From assembly GCA_009733715.1 (NCBI GenBank), contig WMKJ01000173.1, positions 1-20,018 of the forward strand: DNA of 20,018 nt, in the 5' to 3' direction. Positions 9,595 to 19,527 of this stretch are shown here, in pieces; the first letter of the stretch is position 1; the number at the start of each line of letters is the position of its first letter. The notes below the pieces were generated by a model. That model was not told where the DNA came from. It searched no databases and saw nothing but the letters and a program-made list of their open reading frames with translations. A program made the position numbers and the translations under genes. This DNA comes from Herpomyces periplanetae. Lineage: Eukaryota > Ascomycota > Laboulbeniomycetes > Herpomycetales > Herpomycetaceae.

Positions 9595-12335
9595 CTAGAC
9601 GTGTGATGATGAATGAGATTTACAATTAGGTGTATCATTGAGAGAAGATTCACCTTCACTTTGCGGTTGTTCTTCAACGATTAACACGTTACGATAGTAA
9701 GGGTAAGAATGATGATTTGCACAGTAACGTGTGTTAAAAACCTTCCAATGTTTCGAAGGATTACTTGGTTTATCGGGTGAAGGATCGGAATGCCTTGGCT
9801 TGAACGAGGAGGGGGGCAAAGCTTTATAATTTGTATCGTGATCGTATATTTCGGGTAAAAAGGATTTTCTGGGTCGAATAGTTCCTATTTCGGCCAATTC
9901 GGTATCCCAAGTTTGGCTTGAGTCAGTTGTCGAGGGGGATGAGTGATTGATCATATCGGGAGGCAGATCATCATCAGCTCCATCTTGACGTGAGCCATTT
10001 TGACAATAGTAGGTGGAGTTATCGACAACTAGGGATACTGGATTAGTTTGGGGTAAATTTTTGCTAAAAGAGATTTGATTCATCCAGGTGTTCAGGATAC
10101 GACATTTCAAGTTCCACCATAAGGTAAAGGTAACCGTATCATAATCGTTTAGTGGAGAATTCATCTTTTCAGGTTTAAACCAATACTTTAATATATTCCA
10201 TTTCAATTTACTAGTAAACCCATCAAGTTGGATATTATATTTTGCACCGGATCTTGTCCAAAGGTGAGGATATTTAAGGGATAAATCGGTAAATAATCGC
10301 TCGTAGGCGGCACGCTGACTCGTTGAATAATGTTTATCAGTTATAGCATGTTTGATAATGTACCAGAAGACAATGATAACTGCCATAAGAGGTGCAGCAG
10401 AAATAAAGTACCTGGCAAATGAAGGATGATAAGTGGTTGATAAAATGAAATTTTAGGGGGATGAGAATTTACTTACCATTTTATTGGAGGGTCAGACTCG
10501 AAAGTGTCTACATTCATACCAAAGAAACCTACTACAAAAGTCAAGGGTAGAAAAATGAAGGTTATCCATGATAATCGCCACATACTGACGCCCAATTGAA
10601 TTGAGTGATGAGAATCTCTGATTTCAACGGATTTATACATCTTGAGTTATCGTGACATTTGTATACGTTAACGATTGAATTTGTACGTGATACAAAGTAT
10701 AACAACTTACAATATCACTCAAATTTTGAGTTGGTTTAACCAGATCTTCCTGTACCATGTTGGCAAGTTTATCGAAGATAACGGGAACGGTTTCAACCCA
10801 TTCGTGTGGTTCAAGGAATAATTCTTTCAATTGAGTTCTGACACTACGAAGAACGTCAATATGAATACACATTAACCGTTCAACCTTGAGCCACATATTT
10901 GAATTTCTCCAAAGTTCGGGAGCTCGAGTTTCATCGGCGGGATTTTCATAAATTTTATCTTCCTGTTAATAAACGGAATAAGTTAACGTGAACAGTAATT
11001 CGATACAGTTTTACGTACCAATATGCCCACGTGAGTTTCGAATTTGGAGAGTAATTTCTCCCAACTACTGGCTAAAGATTTGAATAAATCACTTAAGACT
11101 AAATTCATACATTCCATAGCCAAATCATCGTCAGTTGAAGTATCTTCTCGGGGCATATAATAGGTTAGTAGTCTCCAGATTGATTCGATTTTTTGATTTG
11201 AACCTATTAAGGTATCTTCACAAGAACCTGATTGAGAATTTTCAAAGATAACTATGGTATTGCCATTATCATATGGTTCAATTAGGGAAAAGTAATCCTC
11301 GGGGCATGATCCAGAGCTGCATTTTGCTTCTCTAATTACTCTATCACCACCGTTTGATAGTGCATCACGGCCTGTACCAGTACGACAAATACCTTTGCTA
11401 TTGGCAGTGCACAGACCACCTTTTAACGAGCGTTGAGAAGATGTTGGAACGTACATTTTTAGCTCTTCTGAACCGAGGAATTCCTTTTCACGATTTTCAT
11501 GCTTTTGAATATAAATTGATAATCTTTGAACGTAAACGTCTAATCCGTAGGTTGGATTATCCTCAGAATCGTAAACGTTTAACTTTGTAAATCTTCTTTC
11601 ATCACCCAAATGTCTCTTGGTAGAATAAGCTCGGAGGTAATCCATGCCGAATGAACACCAGGATACTTTTCTCCATGGATCACGTTGGGTTCGAAAAACT
11701 TTTCCGTTAAGGAGAGTTTTGCCGGGTCTTTTACTCGATTGATCACAGTAAACCCATTTAGCGAAAGCTGTTCCGATTATATCAGAACGTTGAAGAATGT
11801 TAAACTTTTGAAAGAAGAATTTGCGTGCCCAACTGGCGTTTTGAACGTGGATTACACGAAAAGCGGATTGACCCGATAGTTGTTTATCGGCATAGTATCC
11901 GTATAAACTGTCTACTTCGTGAAATTCTTGAACAATGATTTTTTTGCCTTCATTCTTAACGTATTCTACATCATATTAACTCAATATCAGTAAGAGGGGA
12001 TGGTGAAAAATCATAAACTTTCGATATGAATAAGTTAACGAACCTCTTCCAATAAAATCTATCATTAATACACGACCGCTTTGTGAATTTTCCGCCAGTT
12101 TTTCACTCTGCCATTTAGCTAAACAATTAGCTACTTGATCAAGTTTAAGCACTGATTCTCCTTTGTCTCTACGCAGTTTACTATTGTTATCGTCTTCAAT
12201 CCAATGAGGTTTTTCCTGGCTTTGCACACTGATTTTTGACGAATTATTGCCATGGTTTACATCTTGTAGATAATCCCATGAACTTTTCCCTTCAATACCT
12301 CTTGCAACAACTCCTTCACTTGAAGTAGATTTCAT
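9595..12335 (-). CDS. Fungal CorA-like Mg2+ transporter family protein, five exons
   Basis: CorA proteins carry divalent cations through a pentameric channel; what this fungal branch transports is not known to me. The exons on minus are 12044-12335, 11019-11965, 10711-10962, 10477-10640 and 9595-10411. The introns are 11966-12043 (GTTCGT), 10963-11018 (GTACGT), 10641-10710 (GTAAGT) and 10412-10476 (GTAAGT), all ending in AG and all in phase, for 823 aa. The ATG at 12335 has an in-frame stop directly upstream. The cytoplasmic domain includes VIHVQNASWARKFFFQKFNI and YENPADETRAPELW, blocks I associate with fungal CorA-like proteins. TM1 (about 520-537) ends in the diagnostic GFFGMNVDTF (Gly-Met-Asn at 538-540), and TM2 is about 553-575. 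A polar tail of about 250 residues follows. The CorA identity depends on exon 4, which no long open frame shows. Confidence 0.87.
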
Positions 12336-13050
12336 TTAAACTAGAAAATATTTTTAACCTTTTTTTCAATGCATATAATACACTTGTATAATTCAAATAA
12401 ACTTTTGGATTTTCCCATTCAATGCAAACCTTGAAAATTCTCCCAACCAAACATTACACAAAATTTCCAGATATGCTTAAGTATACCTCTTGAGGATTCT
12501 TTACTTGCCTATTCAATCGCTTTTCAATGTTTATCTTTCCCTTAAAACTACTTTTTTCATCGCCAGTTTTCCCCCAAAATCCCCGTCCAACTACGTCATA
12601 CCCCCCGGCCCCGGCTCTTCTTTCTCCCGCCCCGACTTAGCCCCCGCACCCGCTGACTAATTCGGCATGCCGTATAGGGACAATTGATTATCCGAGATCC
12701 GTCGGAGGATTTTTTTGGGGTTTCGCGATGTTTGGAAGAATTTTTTTTCTTTCTTCAGAGTTTAACGCGTGTGAGATTTTCTGGGGATTTGTGTTTGGTT
12801 TTGTTGGCTGGTTTTCCCTTTTTAAGTTGTTCATCAAAGTATTGTTGTTCAGTCAACGAATTAAGACTTTTTGATTCACTTTGTTTTACAAGTTGCTACA
12901 TGAAAATTGAAAATTTTTTACCCAGCTTTTCTTCTACATAACATTTTCCTTCATACTGCTTTACCCTTCCTCTACTTGGTTTTCATGTAATTTTATGCCT
13001 TGAATTTACCATATCAAAATTAAAATTATCAGTCTTTTTCACTACATCCT
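12336..13050. promoter_or_regulatory. Divergent promoter region CorA-like / MDM34
   Basis: This is a 715-base spacer between outward-facing genes. Its centre (about 12587-12655) is unusually C-rich on the plus strand, with runs of five to six cytosines, and is preceded by ACGTCA at 12593-12598. The rest is AT-rich. An open frame at 12684-12941 encodes a Phe/Leu/Ser-rich string that I do not consider a gene. Confidence 0.5.
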
Positions 13051-14325
13051 ATGGCTTTTAACTTTAACTGGTCACCTTTGATTGCCGATACTTCTCGCGT
13101 TAAAGAATTACTCACTTCCGCTCTGAATAGATCATGCAAACCTCCCATCATAGTTGATGATATCATTGTCACTGAGTTAAATTTAGGAACTGTACCCCCT
13201 CATCTTGAAATCTTAGAAATTGGTGATCTTGCTGTTAATCGATTCCGTGGTATCTTCAAATTTTCTTACGCTGGAGACGCGTTCTTAACCCTTAAAACTC
13301 GCGTTCAAGCCAATCCACTCAAATCTTATCTTTCCACTCGTCCTTCGTTCACTTCGCCTAAACCTGTGGCTGCAGCTGCAAGTTTAACCATTCCCCTACA
13401 AATTACTTTATCTGACTTTCGCTTATCAGGCTTCGTTATTCTAGTCTTTCTACGTCGCAAAGGATTAACATTAGTTTTTCGCGATGATCCACTTCAATCT
13501 CTCAAAGTTTCCTCCACCTTTGATTCTATACCTTTCGTTCGTGATTATCTACAGCGAACTATAGAGCAACAACTTCGATTCTTCTTCATGGAAGATCTTC
13601 CCGTAATACTTCACTCCCTTTCCCTGAGATTGTGCTCTTCCGACCCTTCCGATCACTCTGATGATATAAACGTTCCCATAAACAGGCATGCCGATACCCA
13701 AGCATCCGCTGGTGATCATCTCGCAAATGTTAATCTGGACTCTCATCTAGACTTTGGCTTCTTCTTTGACGAAAATAAATTTTCTTTTGACGAACCTTCA
13801 TCCGATTCAACCATTCAGTGTTTTTCTCAGAAAAACGCTTTGCGACTATCCGCACTATCCGAATCTAATCGAACCCTTTCACTTCACCCTAATCCTATCA
13901 GCGACGTTGTTTATCGTGCATGGTCCGGCGCATCCAGTTATTATTCATCTATTCGTTACGCCCAAAATTTCCGAAATAACTTTTCCCTTCCACCATTACG
14001 GTTAAATTCCGCTATAGCCCTGTCCTCGTCAAACAGCGTTAGCAGCCTCAGTGAACAAGAGATTATGTCTCAACGTTCTTCTACCAACTCTTACAATCCC
14101 GCTTCCACGTCTACCGGATTTAGTTCAATATATAGTGACCGACCACATCGAAAGCATCGTGTTATCAATCTTCGCAAGAAACCTCCGCCTTCACCTACTT
14201 GTTGCTTATCCACTTCATTATCACCTCAACAACCCGACCCTCTTAAAACCTCAATTTCTTGCGATCCCTACCTTACTGATTCTTTCGATTGTACAATGCC
14301 GATTTCGTCTCTTTTATCCAAATAA
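13051..14325 (+). CDS. MDM34: Mdm34, ERMES complex subunit
   Basis: Mdm34 is the mitochondrial-outer-membrane side of the ER-mitochondria encounter structure (with Mmm1, Mdm12 and Mdm10), which tethers the organelles and moves phospholipids. It is a single exon of 424 aa. It begins [10 protein letters not shown], the conserved Mdm34 start. The lipid-binding SMP domain fills about residues 1-195 and includes [49 protein letters not shown] and [19 protein letters not shown], all very close to ascomycete Mdm34. The C-terminal half is Ser-rich and probably disordered, with the conserved basic [12 protein letters not shown] near residue 370. Length is normal for the family. It is followed on the same strand, after about 490 bases, by a small exon and the helicase. 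Confidence 0.96.
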   Translation: MAFNFNWSPLIADTSRVKELLTSALNRSCKPPIIVDDIIVTELNLGTVPPHLEILEIGDLAVNRFRGIFKFSYAGDAFLTLKTRVQANPLKSYLSTRPSFTSPKPVAAAASLTIPLQITLSDFRLSGFVILVFLRRKGLTLVFRDDPLQSLKVSSTFDSIPFVRDYLQRTIEQQLRFFFMEDLPVILHSLSLRLCSSDPSDHSDDINVPINRHADTQASAGDHLANVNLDSHLDFGFFFDENKFSFDEPSSDSTIQCFSQKNALRLSALSESNRTLSLHPNPISDVVYRAWSGASSYYSSIRYAQNFRNNFSLPPLRLNSAIALSSSNSVSSLSEQEIMSQRSSTNSYNPASTSTGFSSIYSDRPHRKHRVINLRKKPPPSPTCCLSTSLSPQQPDPLKTSISCDPYLTDSFDCTMPISSLLSK

Positions 14326-14812
14326 ATTTCCTCTCAAGCGCATCCTTGTTTTATTTGTACTCGTCAGGCCTACCAAACTTGCCTTTCAGCGTGGTAAATT
14401 CCCCTATGATTTGCCGTTAACTTCCGCAAGGCTGCCGTTATCATGGACTTTATCATAATACTTGCATACCCTTGTCATCCACCCACTTAAATTCTCCGTG
14501 TACAAATCCCGTTTCCTTTTTCTTCTTTTGCATAACGTTTCCTTAACATTTTAACCAATGGATCGTACCGTCATTAAGATACTTTTCCACATTTTTGTTT
14601 TTAATTGTTATTCGCATTTCGAAATTTTATGTTATGAAATGTCCAGCTTTTCTTAAACTACCTAGTCATTTAACTCAATCTACCCAGAATTTCCCGTTTT
14701 CGATATCTTAGACGCCTTCTCCACCGTGTTTCAAGCCTAAACTCACCATAATTTTTCCCTAATCCCGACTTCTTCCACCAAATTTGCCGTCCTTTCCTTA
14801 CCCATCCCCGGA
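14326..14812. other. Intergenic MDM34 to helicase region
   Basis: These 487 AT-rich bases with pyrimidine-rich patches on the plus strand presumably contain the MDM34 3' end and the promoter of the next transcript. I see no gene, RNA or repeat in them. Confidence 0.5.
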
Positions 14813-14926
14813 ATGTCACGTGTTGATATTAGTCATGTCCACGTGATGTCCGATGATTCTGGCCGTCCTCGTGAGGTTTTGGGCAAAAAGGGCCGTGGGG
14901 CAGATGGAACTTACGGGTGGAAAAAG
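14813..14926 (+). CDS. 38-codon orphan coding exon upstream of the helicase
   Basis: I do not recognise the family. An ATG opens a 38-codon reading that ends at a good donor (AAAAAG|GTAACT, intron starting at 14927). The peptide contains SHVHVMSDDSGRPREVLGKK and then a Gly/Lys-rich GRGADGTYGWKK, and its codons are more GC-rich than the surroundings. If intron 14927-15002 (ending ACTTACAG) is removed, it joins in phase 0 to the helicase frame six bases before the helicase ATG. It may be the first exon of a separate small protein, an alternative non-mitochondrial N-terminus for the helicase, or an upstream frame in its leader. Unspliced, it stops three codons on, as a 41-aa frame. Two CACGTG sites lie inside it, so a purely regulatory reading is also possible. 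Confidence 0.45.
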
Positions 14927-15008
14927 GTAACTTTTTAATACTTTTTCCAAATTGGAGGGATTTTGTACGCGTTTATTATTTTAAAAGGGATAATACTTAC
15001 AGAGAATT

Positions 15009-17165
15009 ATGCTACAATTGTTCAATTTGCGATGTACTTCAACATCTTATAATCGATTTTATCATGCTAGGCTGCTAAAGAATTATTCGCAAAGTTTAAA
15101 CCGTTACGCGTTAACAAAATTACAATGGTCAAAGTGGACGGTGGAGTGTGGTAAACATCAGAGATCAATATATGCCAGTCATTTTAACATCAAGTTTTTT
15201 AAAAACTTGGAAAATGGCTCAGCCTGTTATTCAACAATTCCACAATGTGTGAATAAGGCACGAGTTGAACCGACTACTGCGGCCAACCATATCGATAACA
15301 AAATTAACCATGTGGAAGATAATGTTACCGATAATATTAATAGTGTAACAGATTTAAAAAGACTTGAGTTAATTAACGCTAGCTTGTTTCACGCGCTCAA
15401 GGATGATATGAAATTCGAAGAATTAACTCTCATTCAAAAATTGGTGATTGCCAAAATTTTACGAGGTCAAACCGATTTAGTCGGTCAAGCTAAAACGGGA
15501 ACGGGTAAAACATTAGCCTTTCTAATTCCGTGTCTGCAGAGAATATTGCACGAATTACCACACTTGGAACATCGTTCAAGATATTCGAAACATGCTGGTA
15601 CAGCAACCAGCATGTTTGATACCAGAGCTTTAATTATATCACCAACGCGAGAACTTGCTGAACAAATTGGAGCTGAGGCGAGGCGGCTAGCTGGTAGAAC
15701 GAATATTCGTGTACAATTGGCTGTCGGCGGCACTATGAAACGTAAAGCGCTAGCCGATATGAAACGTGAGGGTTGTCATGTGCTTATCGCCACGCCGGGG
15801 CGACTGTTGGATTTGTTAAGTCTTGATTACTTTGGCATTGAAGTACCTAAACTGAACACGTTTGTGTTGGATGAGGCGGATAACTTGTTAAATCAGGGAT
15901 TTTTGCCCGATTTGCTCGAAATTTGGAAACGTTTACCCAACCCTAAAAGTCAGCCGCGAAAAAATTTACTTTTTTCAGCTACTATGCCAGATGAAGTAAT
16001 TCAATTAATTCGTCGAACTATTAACACTAATTTTGATATTGTTAAAACCGTCAGTGAAACGGATGCTCCAACTCACGAAAGAGTAGAACAGAAGCTTGTC
16101 GTGACAAATGGACTTGAGAATATTATGCCCAGCCTATGGGAACTGTGTACACGGGAGGTATTGAAGCGTAAAACGGACAAGTACCCCTTTAAAGCTATAG
16201 TGTTTTTCAACACAAAAGCCGAGATTTCACTCGGGCACATGATCTTTAAAAAAATGCGACAATTACAACGTAATGGTAAATCCAACGGGGAGCAACAGCA
16301 TGCACTTGACTCAGTTGAGTTGTTCGAGTTACATGGCAAATTAACGCAGCAGCGTCGTACAGACGCTTCGACAAGGTTCCGCAATGCCCAATCGGCAATA
16401 CTCTTTTCGTCTGACGTGGCAGCACGAGGCATAGACTTTCCTAACGTGACACACGTCATTCAGTTACTAGCACCACGGGATCGTGATACGTATATCCACC
16501 GAATTGGACGGACTGCCCGCGCGGGCAAGGATGGAGAGTCCTGGTTAATTGTTCCCCGTGCGTACGTTAACGAGATGTGCCATATAACAAGCATGCCACT
16601 GAAGCGAGATTTAAGCTTAGAATTGGCCAAGGTTGATATGAGTGTAGCGCAAACTTTACCAACAGAACAAGCCAGAATACTTCAATTAGCTACGACGGCG
16701 GCTCGAATAGTCCCACCAGAGTTGTTGGATGAAGCGTATAATTCAGCATTGGGGGCGTTGTCGCAAGTACAAGCTTCTAAGTTACCGGGGTTAGTGGAAA
16801 GTTTGAATCAATTAACAAGGAGAGCATGGGGTATGACTAGTCCCCCTAGCATATCTAGATCACGAGCAGCGCGACTGGGCATGCTTGATATTCCTTGCAT
16901 GAATATTCGCAACGATACACGAAAACGGTTCAACGCTGGGACGGCAGGCACGAAAATGAAAAAATATGATCAGCGTACCAACGATGTAGAATTTGCACGG
17001 TCTACTATTTCATCTCATCGGACGTCAATGAAGCCGTGGAAACAACGTTCAGGTTACGCTTCGAGAGAACGTCGGCAAGGTCAGAGTCAATTTACCCTTC
17101 ATAATACTAGACAGAATCGTGAAGAGATAACGACCCATAAATCAGTAAATGGGTATCAGCATTGA
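15009..17165 (+). CDS. MSS116: Mitochondrial DEAD-box RNA helicase (Mss116/CYT-19 type)
   Basis: This is an ATP-dependent RNA chaperone of mitochondria that, in relatives, helps group I and II intron splicing and mitochondrial RNA folding. It is a single exon of 718 aa. The N-terminus (MLQLFNLRCTSTSYNRF) is basic, hydroxylated and free of acidic residues, a convincing matrix presequence. The motifs in order are: a Q-like motif (FEELTLIQK), motif I AKTGTGKT (161-168), PTRELAEQ, TPGRLLDL, DEAD (288-291), SAT (323-325), IVFFNTKA, SSDVAARGIDFP and HRIGRTARAG (from His497). A basic, Arg-rich C-terminal tail follows, as in Mss116 and CYT-19, where it contacts RNA. The ATG at 15009 lies just after a possible splice acceptor at 15002. 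It converges on AUR1. DEAD-box identity is certain; the exact orthologue is likely. Confidence 0.92.
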   Translation: MLQLFNLRCTSTSYNRFYHARLLKNYSQSLNRYALTKLQWSKWTVECGKHQRSIYASHFNIKFFKNLENGSACYSTIPQCVNKARVEPTTAANHIDNKINHVEDNVTDNINSVTDLKRLELINASLFHALKDDMKFEELTLIQKLVIAKILRGQTDLVGQAKTGTGKTLAFLIPCLQRILHELPHLEHRSRYSKHAGTATSMFDTRALIISPTRELAEQIGAEARRLAGRTNIRVQLAVGGTMKRKALADMKREGCHVLIATPGRLLDLLSLDYFGIEVPKLNTFVLDEADNLLNQGFLPDLLEIWKRLPNPKSQPRKNLLFSATMPDEVIQLIRRTINTNFDIVKTVSETDAPTHERVEQKLVVTNGLENIMPSLWELCTREVLKRKTDKYPFKAIVFFNTKAEISLGHMIFKKMRQLQRNGKSNGEQQHALDSVELFELHGKLTQQRRTDASTRFRNAQSAILFSSDVAARGIDFPNVTHVIQLLAPRDRDTYIHRIGRTARAGKDGESWLIVPRAYVNEMCHITSMPLKRDLSLELAKVDMSVAQTLPTEQARILQLATTAARIVPPELLDEAYNSALGALSQVQASKLPGLVESLNQLTRRAWGMTSPPSISRSRAARLGMLDIPCMNIRNDTRKRFNAGTAGTKMKKYDQRTNDVEFARSTISSHRTSMKPWKQRSGYASRERRQGQSQFTLHNTRQNREEITTHKSVNGYQH

Positions 17166-17675
17166 TGATTGGGGAAAAAGTTACTTCGAAACAGTGTAAC
17201 AGTAAAACCGGACGATGCTACATTATGCTCGGTTGAGACGATTTGTGCCATGTTAGCCAACGGACAGTGGAACACACTATATAACTGGGGATTTCACCTC
17301 TTATTATGTTAACTTACAGCCCCGGATTAAATAGCAAACAGTTTTTACGAGCAAGTTAACTCGCGCCCCGTACGTCGTTATAATACAGAATACAGTGGAG
17401 TAGAAATCGATGGTTGCAGACGGACAGAGGATGAGAAATGCTTGATTAAGACATGCGTGCGAACGTGTGAATGTACATCTATAATTCATCCTTCACACGG
17501 AGTATGGAACAGATAAAAACATCCCGCAGACCAGAGTTATTAACGCAAAGTTCTAATGTGTATATACATGGAATGAAGGAGAATACCAAGCAGATGTTTA
17601 GCCAATTAAACCGTGCCCCGGCACGGACAAAAGGCCAGCACTGTGACAGGGTGGCGATATCCGTGGGAGAGGTGG
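17166..17675. other. Convergent 3' spacer helicase / AUR1
   Basis: These 510 bases separate two stop codons facing each other and should hold both 3' untranslated regions. The only structure I see is the GC-rich hairpin at 17611-17626. No tRNA cloverleaf or conserved coding frame is visible; the short open frames at 17304-17489 and 17471-17713 look like noise. Confidence 0.5.
17611..17626. repeat. GC-rich hairpin 3' of AUR1
   Basis: CCGTGCC and GGCACGG are exact inverted copies separated by two bases, so the stem would be six to seven pairs with a tiny loop. It lies 49 bases beyond the AUR1 stop codon on the AUR1 transcript, in an otherwise AT-balanced spacer. A role in 3'-end formation is a guess. 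Confidence 0.7.
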
Positions 17676-18848
17676 CTATGCTACATCAACGTAGTCGTAG
17701 TCCCATCGCATAATTTTGTCGAGTTGAACCCGTGGAAGAAAATTTGTGTAAGAAGTGTAAAAGAAAGTTCCAGCGAGAAGAGCACCGCCTACGAGATCGA
17801 CAGCGTAGTGGTGTCTTAGATACATGGTTGCCCAACACATCCATAATACGTAAGTTGAAAAAAGGATACGCAAGCGTGGAAAGATCTGACTGAGAAATAG
17901 AGCCTCTAAAGTGGCATTTCCTGCATGCAAGGAAGGAAATGCACCGAATACCATGGGAGAAGCGGTAAAGCCCGAGGTGTATAAGTCAATTCCGAATAAT
18001 TTATCAATAGCAGCTAAACCGGCAGGTGATCCTTTCATGGAATAATTTGCGGGGGCTAAGCCATAGAGATTTTCGTACCAAGGGGGAGAGCATGGAAATA
18101 GTAACTGAATTGCAACGCCAAAAATGTTCATGAAGCCAAACGTTCTAGCGAACACGGGTAAAAAGCCGGGAGGTCCCCATACAAACATAATAATGGAGGT
18201 GACAGCTGGAGCGCCAAAGTGAAATATACCGTAAGGCAACCAAGCCAATATGTCGAGTATGGTATATTTATGGGCGGAAAGTATATTTGAGAGGTTAGCG
18301 CCGTAAAATATGTTTTCTAAGGCGGGTAAAACTCTAACCCAGATGGGGGGTCTGTACACATCGGAGATGAATCTGGAGGGGTTAATAGAGTTAGTGGTAC
18401 ACAAAAATTTTTTGGTAAAGGAGAGGAGAGGGAATGAATGAAAAACGGTAGTGACTTACTGGCAAGAGTAGAATAGGATGAGCCAGATTAATATTGGTGT
18501 AAATGGGAGGAAAAATTGGCATGTTACGGGTAAGAGTAATAAGATTAGGTACAGAGAAGCAAGGAAAAGTTTGGCGGTAAATCCGGGGGATTGGATAACA
18601 AACATAGCAAAGAGGCCAACTAAAATGAGGATTAGGTATTGCGCATCTTGGAACGACCAGCGGTGTTCACGTAAGTCACGTATAGTGAGAAAAGGGTCAA
18701 AGGAAGTTTTCAAATTCGATATGGAAGACGAAGGGGATCTGCGATTACGCAGGGCAAATTTGGCGTTCCTCCATTCACGACGGAAGCGGTAGAAAACGTA
18801 AGAGTGTAAATGGGGTAGTATAATGGTACGCTTAGAAGAAGCGGTCAT
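17676..18848 (-). CDS. AUR1: Inositol phosphorylceramide synthase Aur1
   Basis: Aur1 is a Golgi membrane enzyme that transfers phosphoinositol from phosphatidylinositol to ceramide, the essential fungal sphingolipid step and the target of aureobasidin A. The exons are 18460-18848 and 17676-18372, with intron 18373-18459 (GTAAGT...CCTCCAG, branch-like ACTAAC, phase 2). They join as FYSC|QFISDVYRPP, matching the family, for 361 aa. Several hydrophobic segments occur before and after the splice. The lipid-phosphatase-like motifs are GSPAGLAAIDKL, FGAFPSLHAGNAT and RHHYAVDL. His279, His318 and Asp322 match the yeast catalytic triad with the same 39- and 4-residue spacing. The WLPYGIFHFGAP stretch, whose yeast counterpart contains known aureobasidin-resistance positions, looks like the usual sensitive form (inference). 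The C-terminal tail after the triad is much shorter than in yeast (about 39 against about 100 residues). Confidence 0.96.
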
Positions 18849-19527
18849 GACAATGTATGAATTGACGAGAAGTTAATTAGGGGAAGAATAGAGTGATGTA
18901 TAAGGGATCTTTGGTTTGTTTGTCGGGGAAGAAGGGGAAGTTGTTGAAGGAAGAAGTATGAAAGAGTAATGACAAGTGTGAGTAATCGATTGATCATCTA
19001 CCGGCCAACTGACCGAAAGATTGATCAACCGACGTGGGGAGAACACTGAAACGGTTGGCCTAAGGTGGCGATGGAGCCTGTATTTCCGGAAGTTAAAAAT
19101 TCGATTGAATCGGGCAAATTCAACGCTTCGGAATGGTGAAAAGCCGAAGAGGCGGGGTAGAGGATGAACGTTTTCCCGAGGGACTAGGTTGGGCGAATGA
19201 CGTGGGAAATTGTGCGCGTGGGTGAAACAGACAGAGGAAGTGGGCGTGGGCGTGGGCGGGCGTGTATTTTTGGATAAGATGAGGAAATGAGTTGAGTTGG
19301 CATAAGACGAACGTTGTATAAAGGTTGTAGCGGTGAAGGGGATAAGGGATGGAGAAGGAATTGACGCGAGGGAGGTTGCAGCGAGAGGAAGTTATAAGTA
19401 GGAGGGCAATGAGTGGGATTGCGGAAGATAATGAATTTGGAGGGAAGAACGCTAATGTTTTAGGCAAAGGAGGCGCGTTAGTGAGATGAGTGTAGATGAG
19501 ACGTTGAAAATAATGAACGGGACAATT

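Noticed and set aside
12684-12941. 85-codon plus frame before MDM34
   Set aside because: It appears to need a non-ATG start, is Phe/Ser/Cys-rich, and lies in a divergent promoter.
14051-14458. 135-codon frame overlapping the end of MDM34
   Set aside because: It is an alternate frame of the Mdm34 coding region; the Mdm34 frame carries the conserved protein.
15191-15209. Inverted repeat CAAGTTTTT / AAAAACTTG
   Set aside because: It lies inside the helicase coding sequence in a Lys/Phe-rich stretch, where AT-rich codons explain it.
17166-17675. tRNA or other structured RNA gene in the helicase/AUR1 spacer
   Set aside because: I found a hairpin but no cloverleaf, A/B box pair or terminator-like T run supporting an RNA gene.
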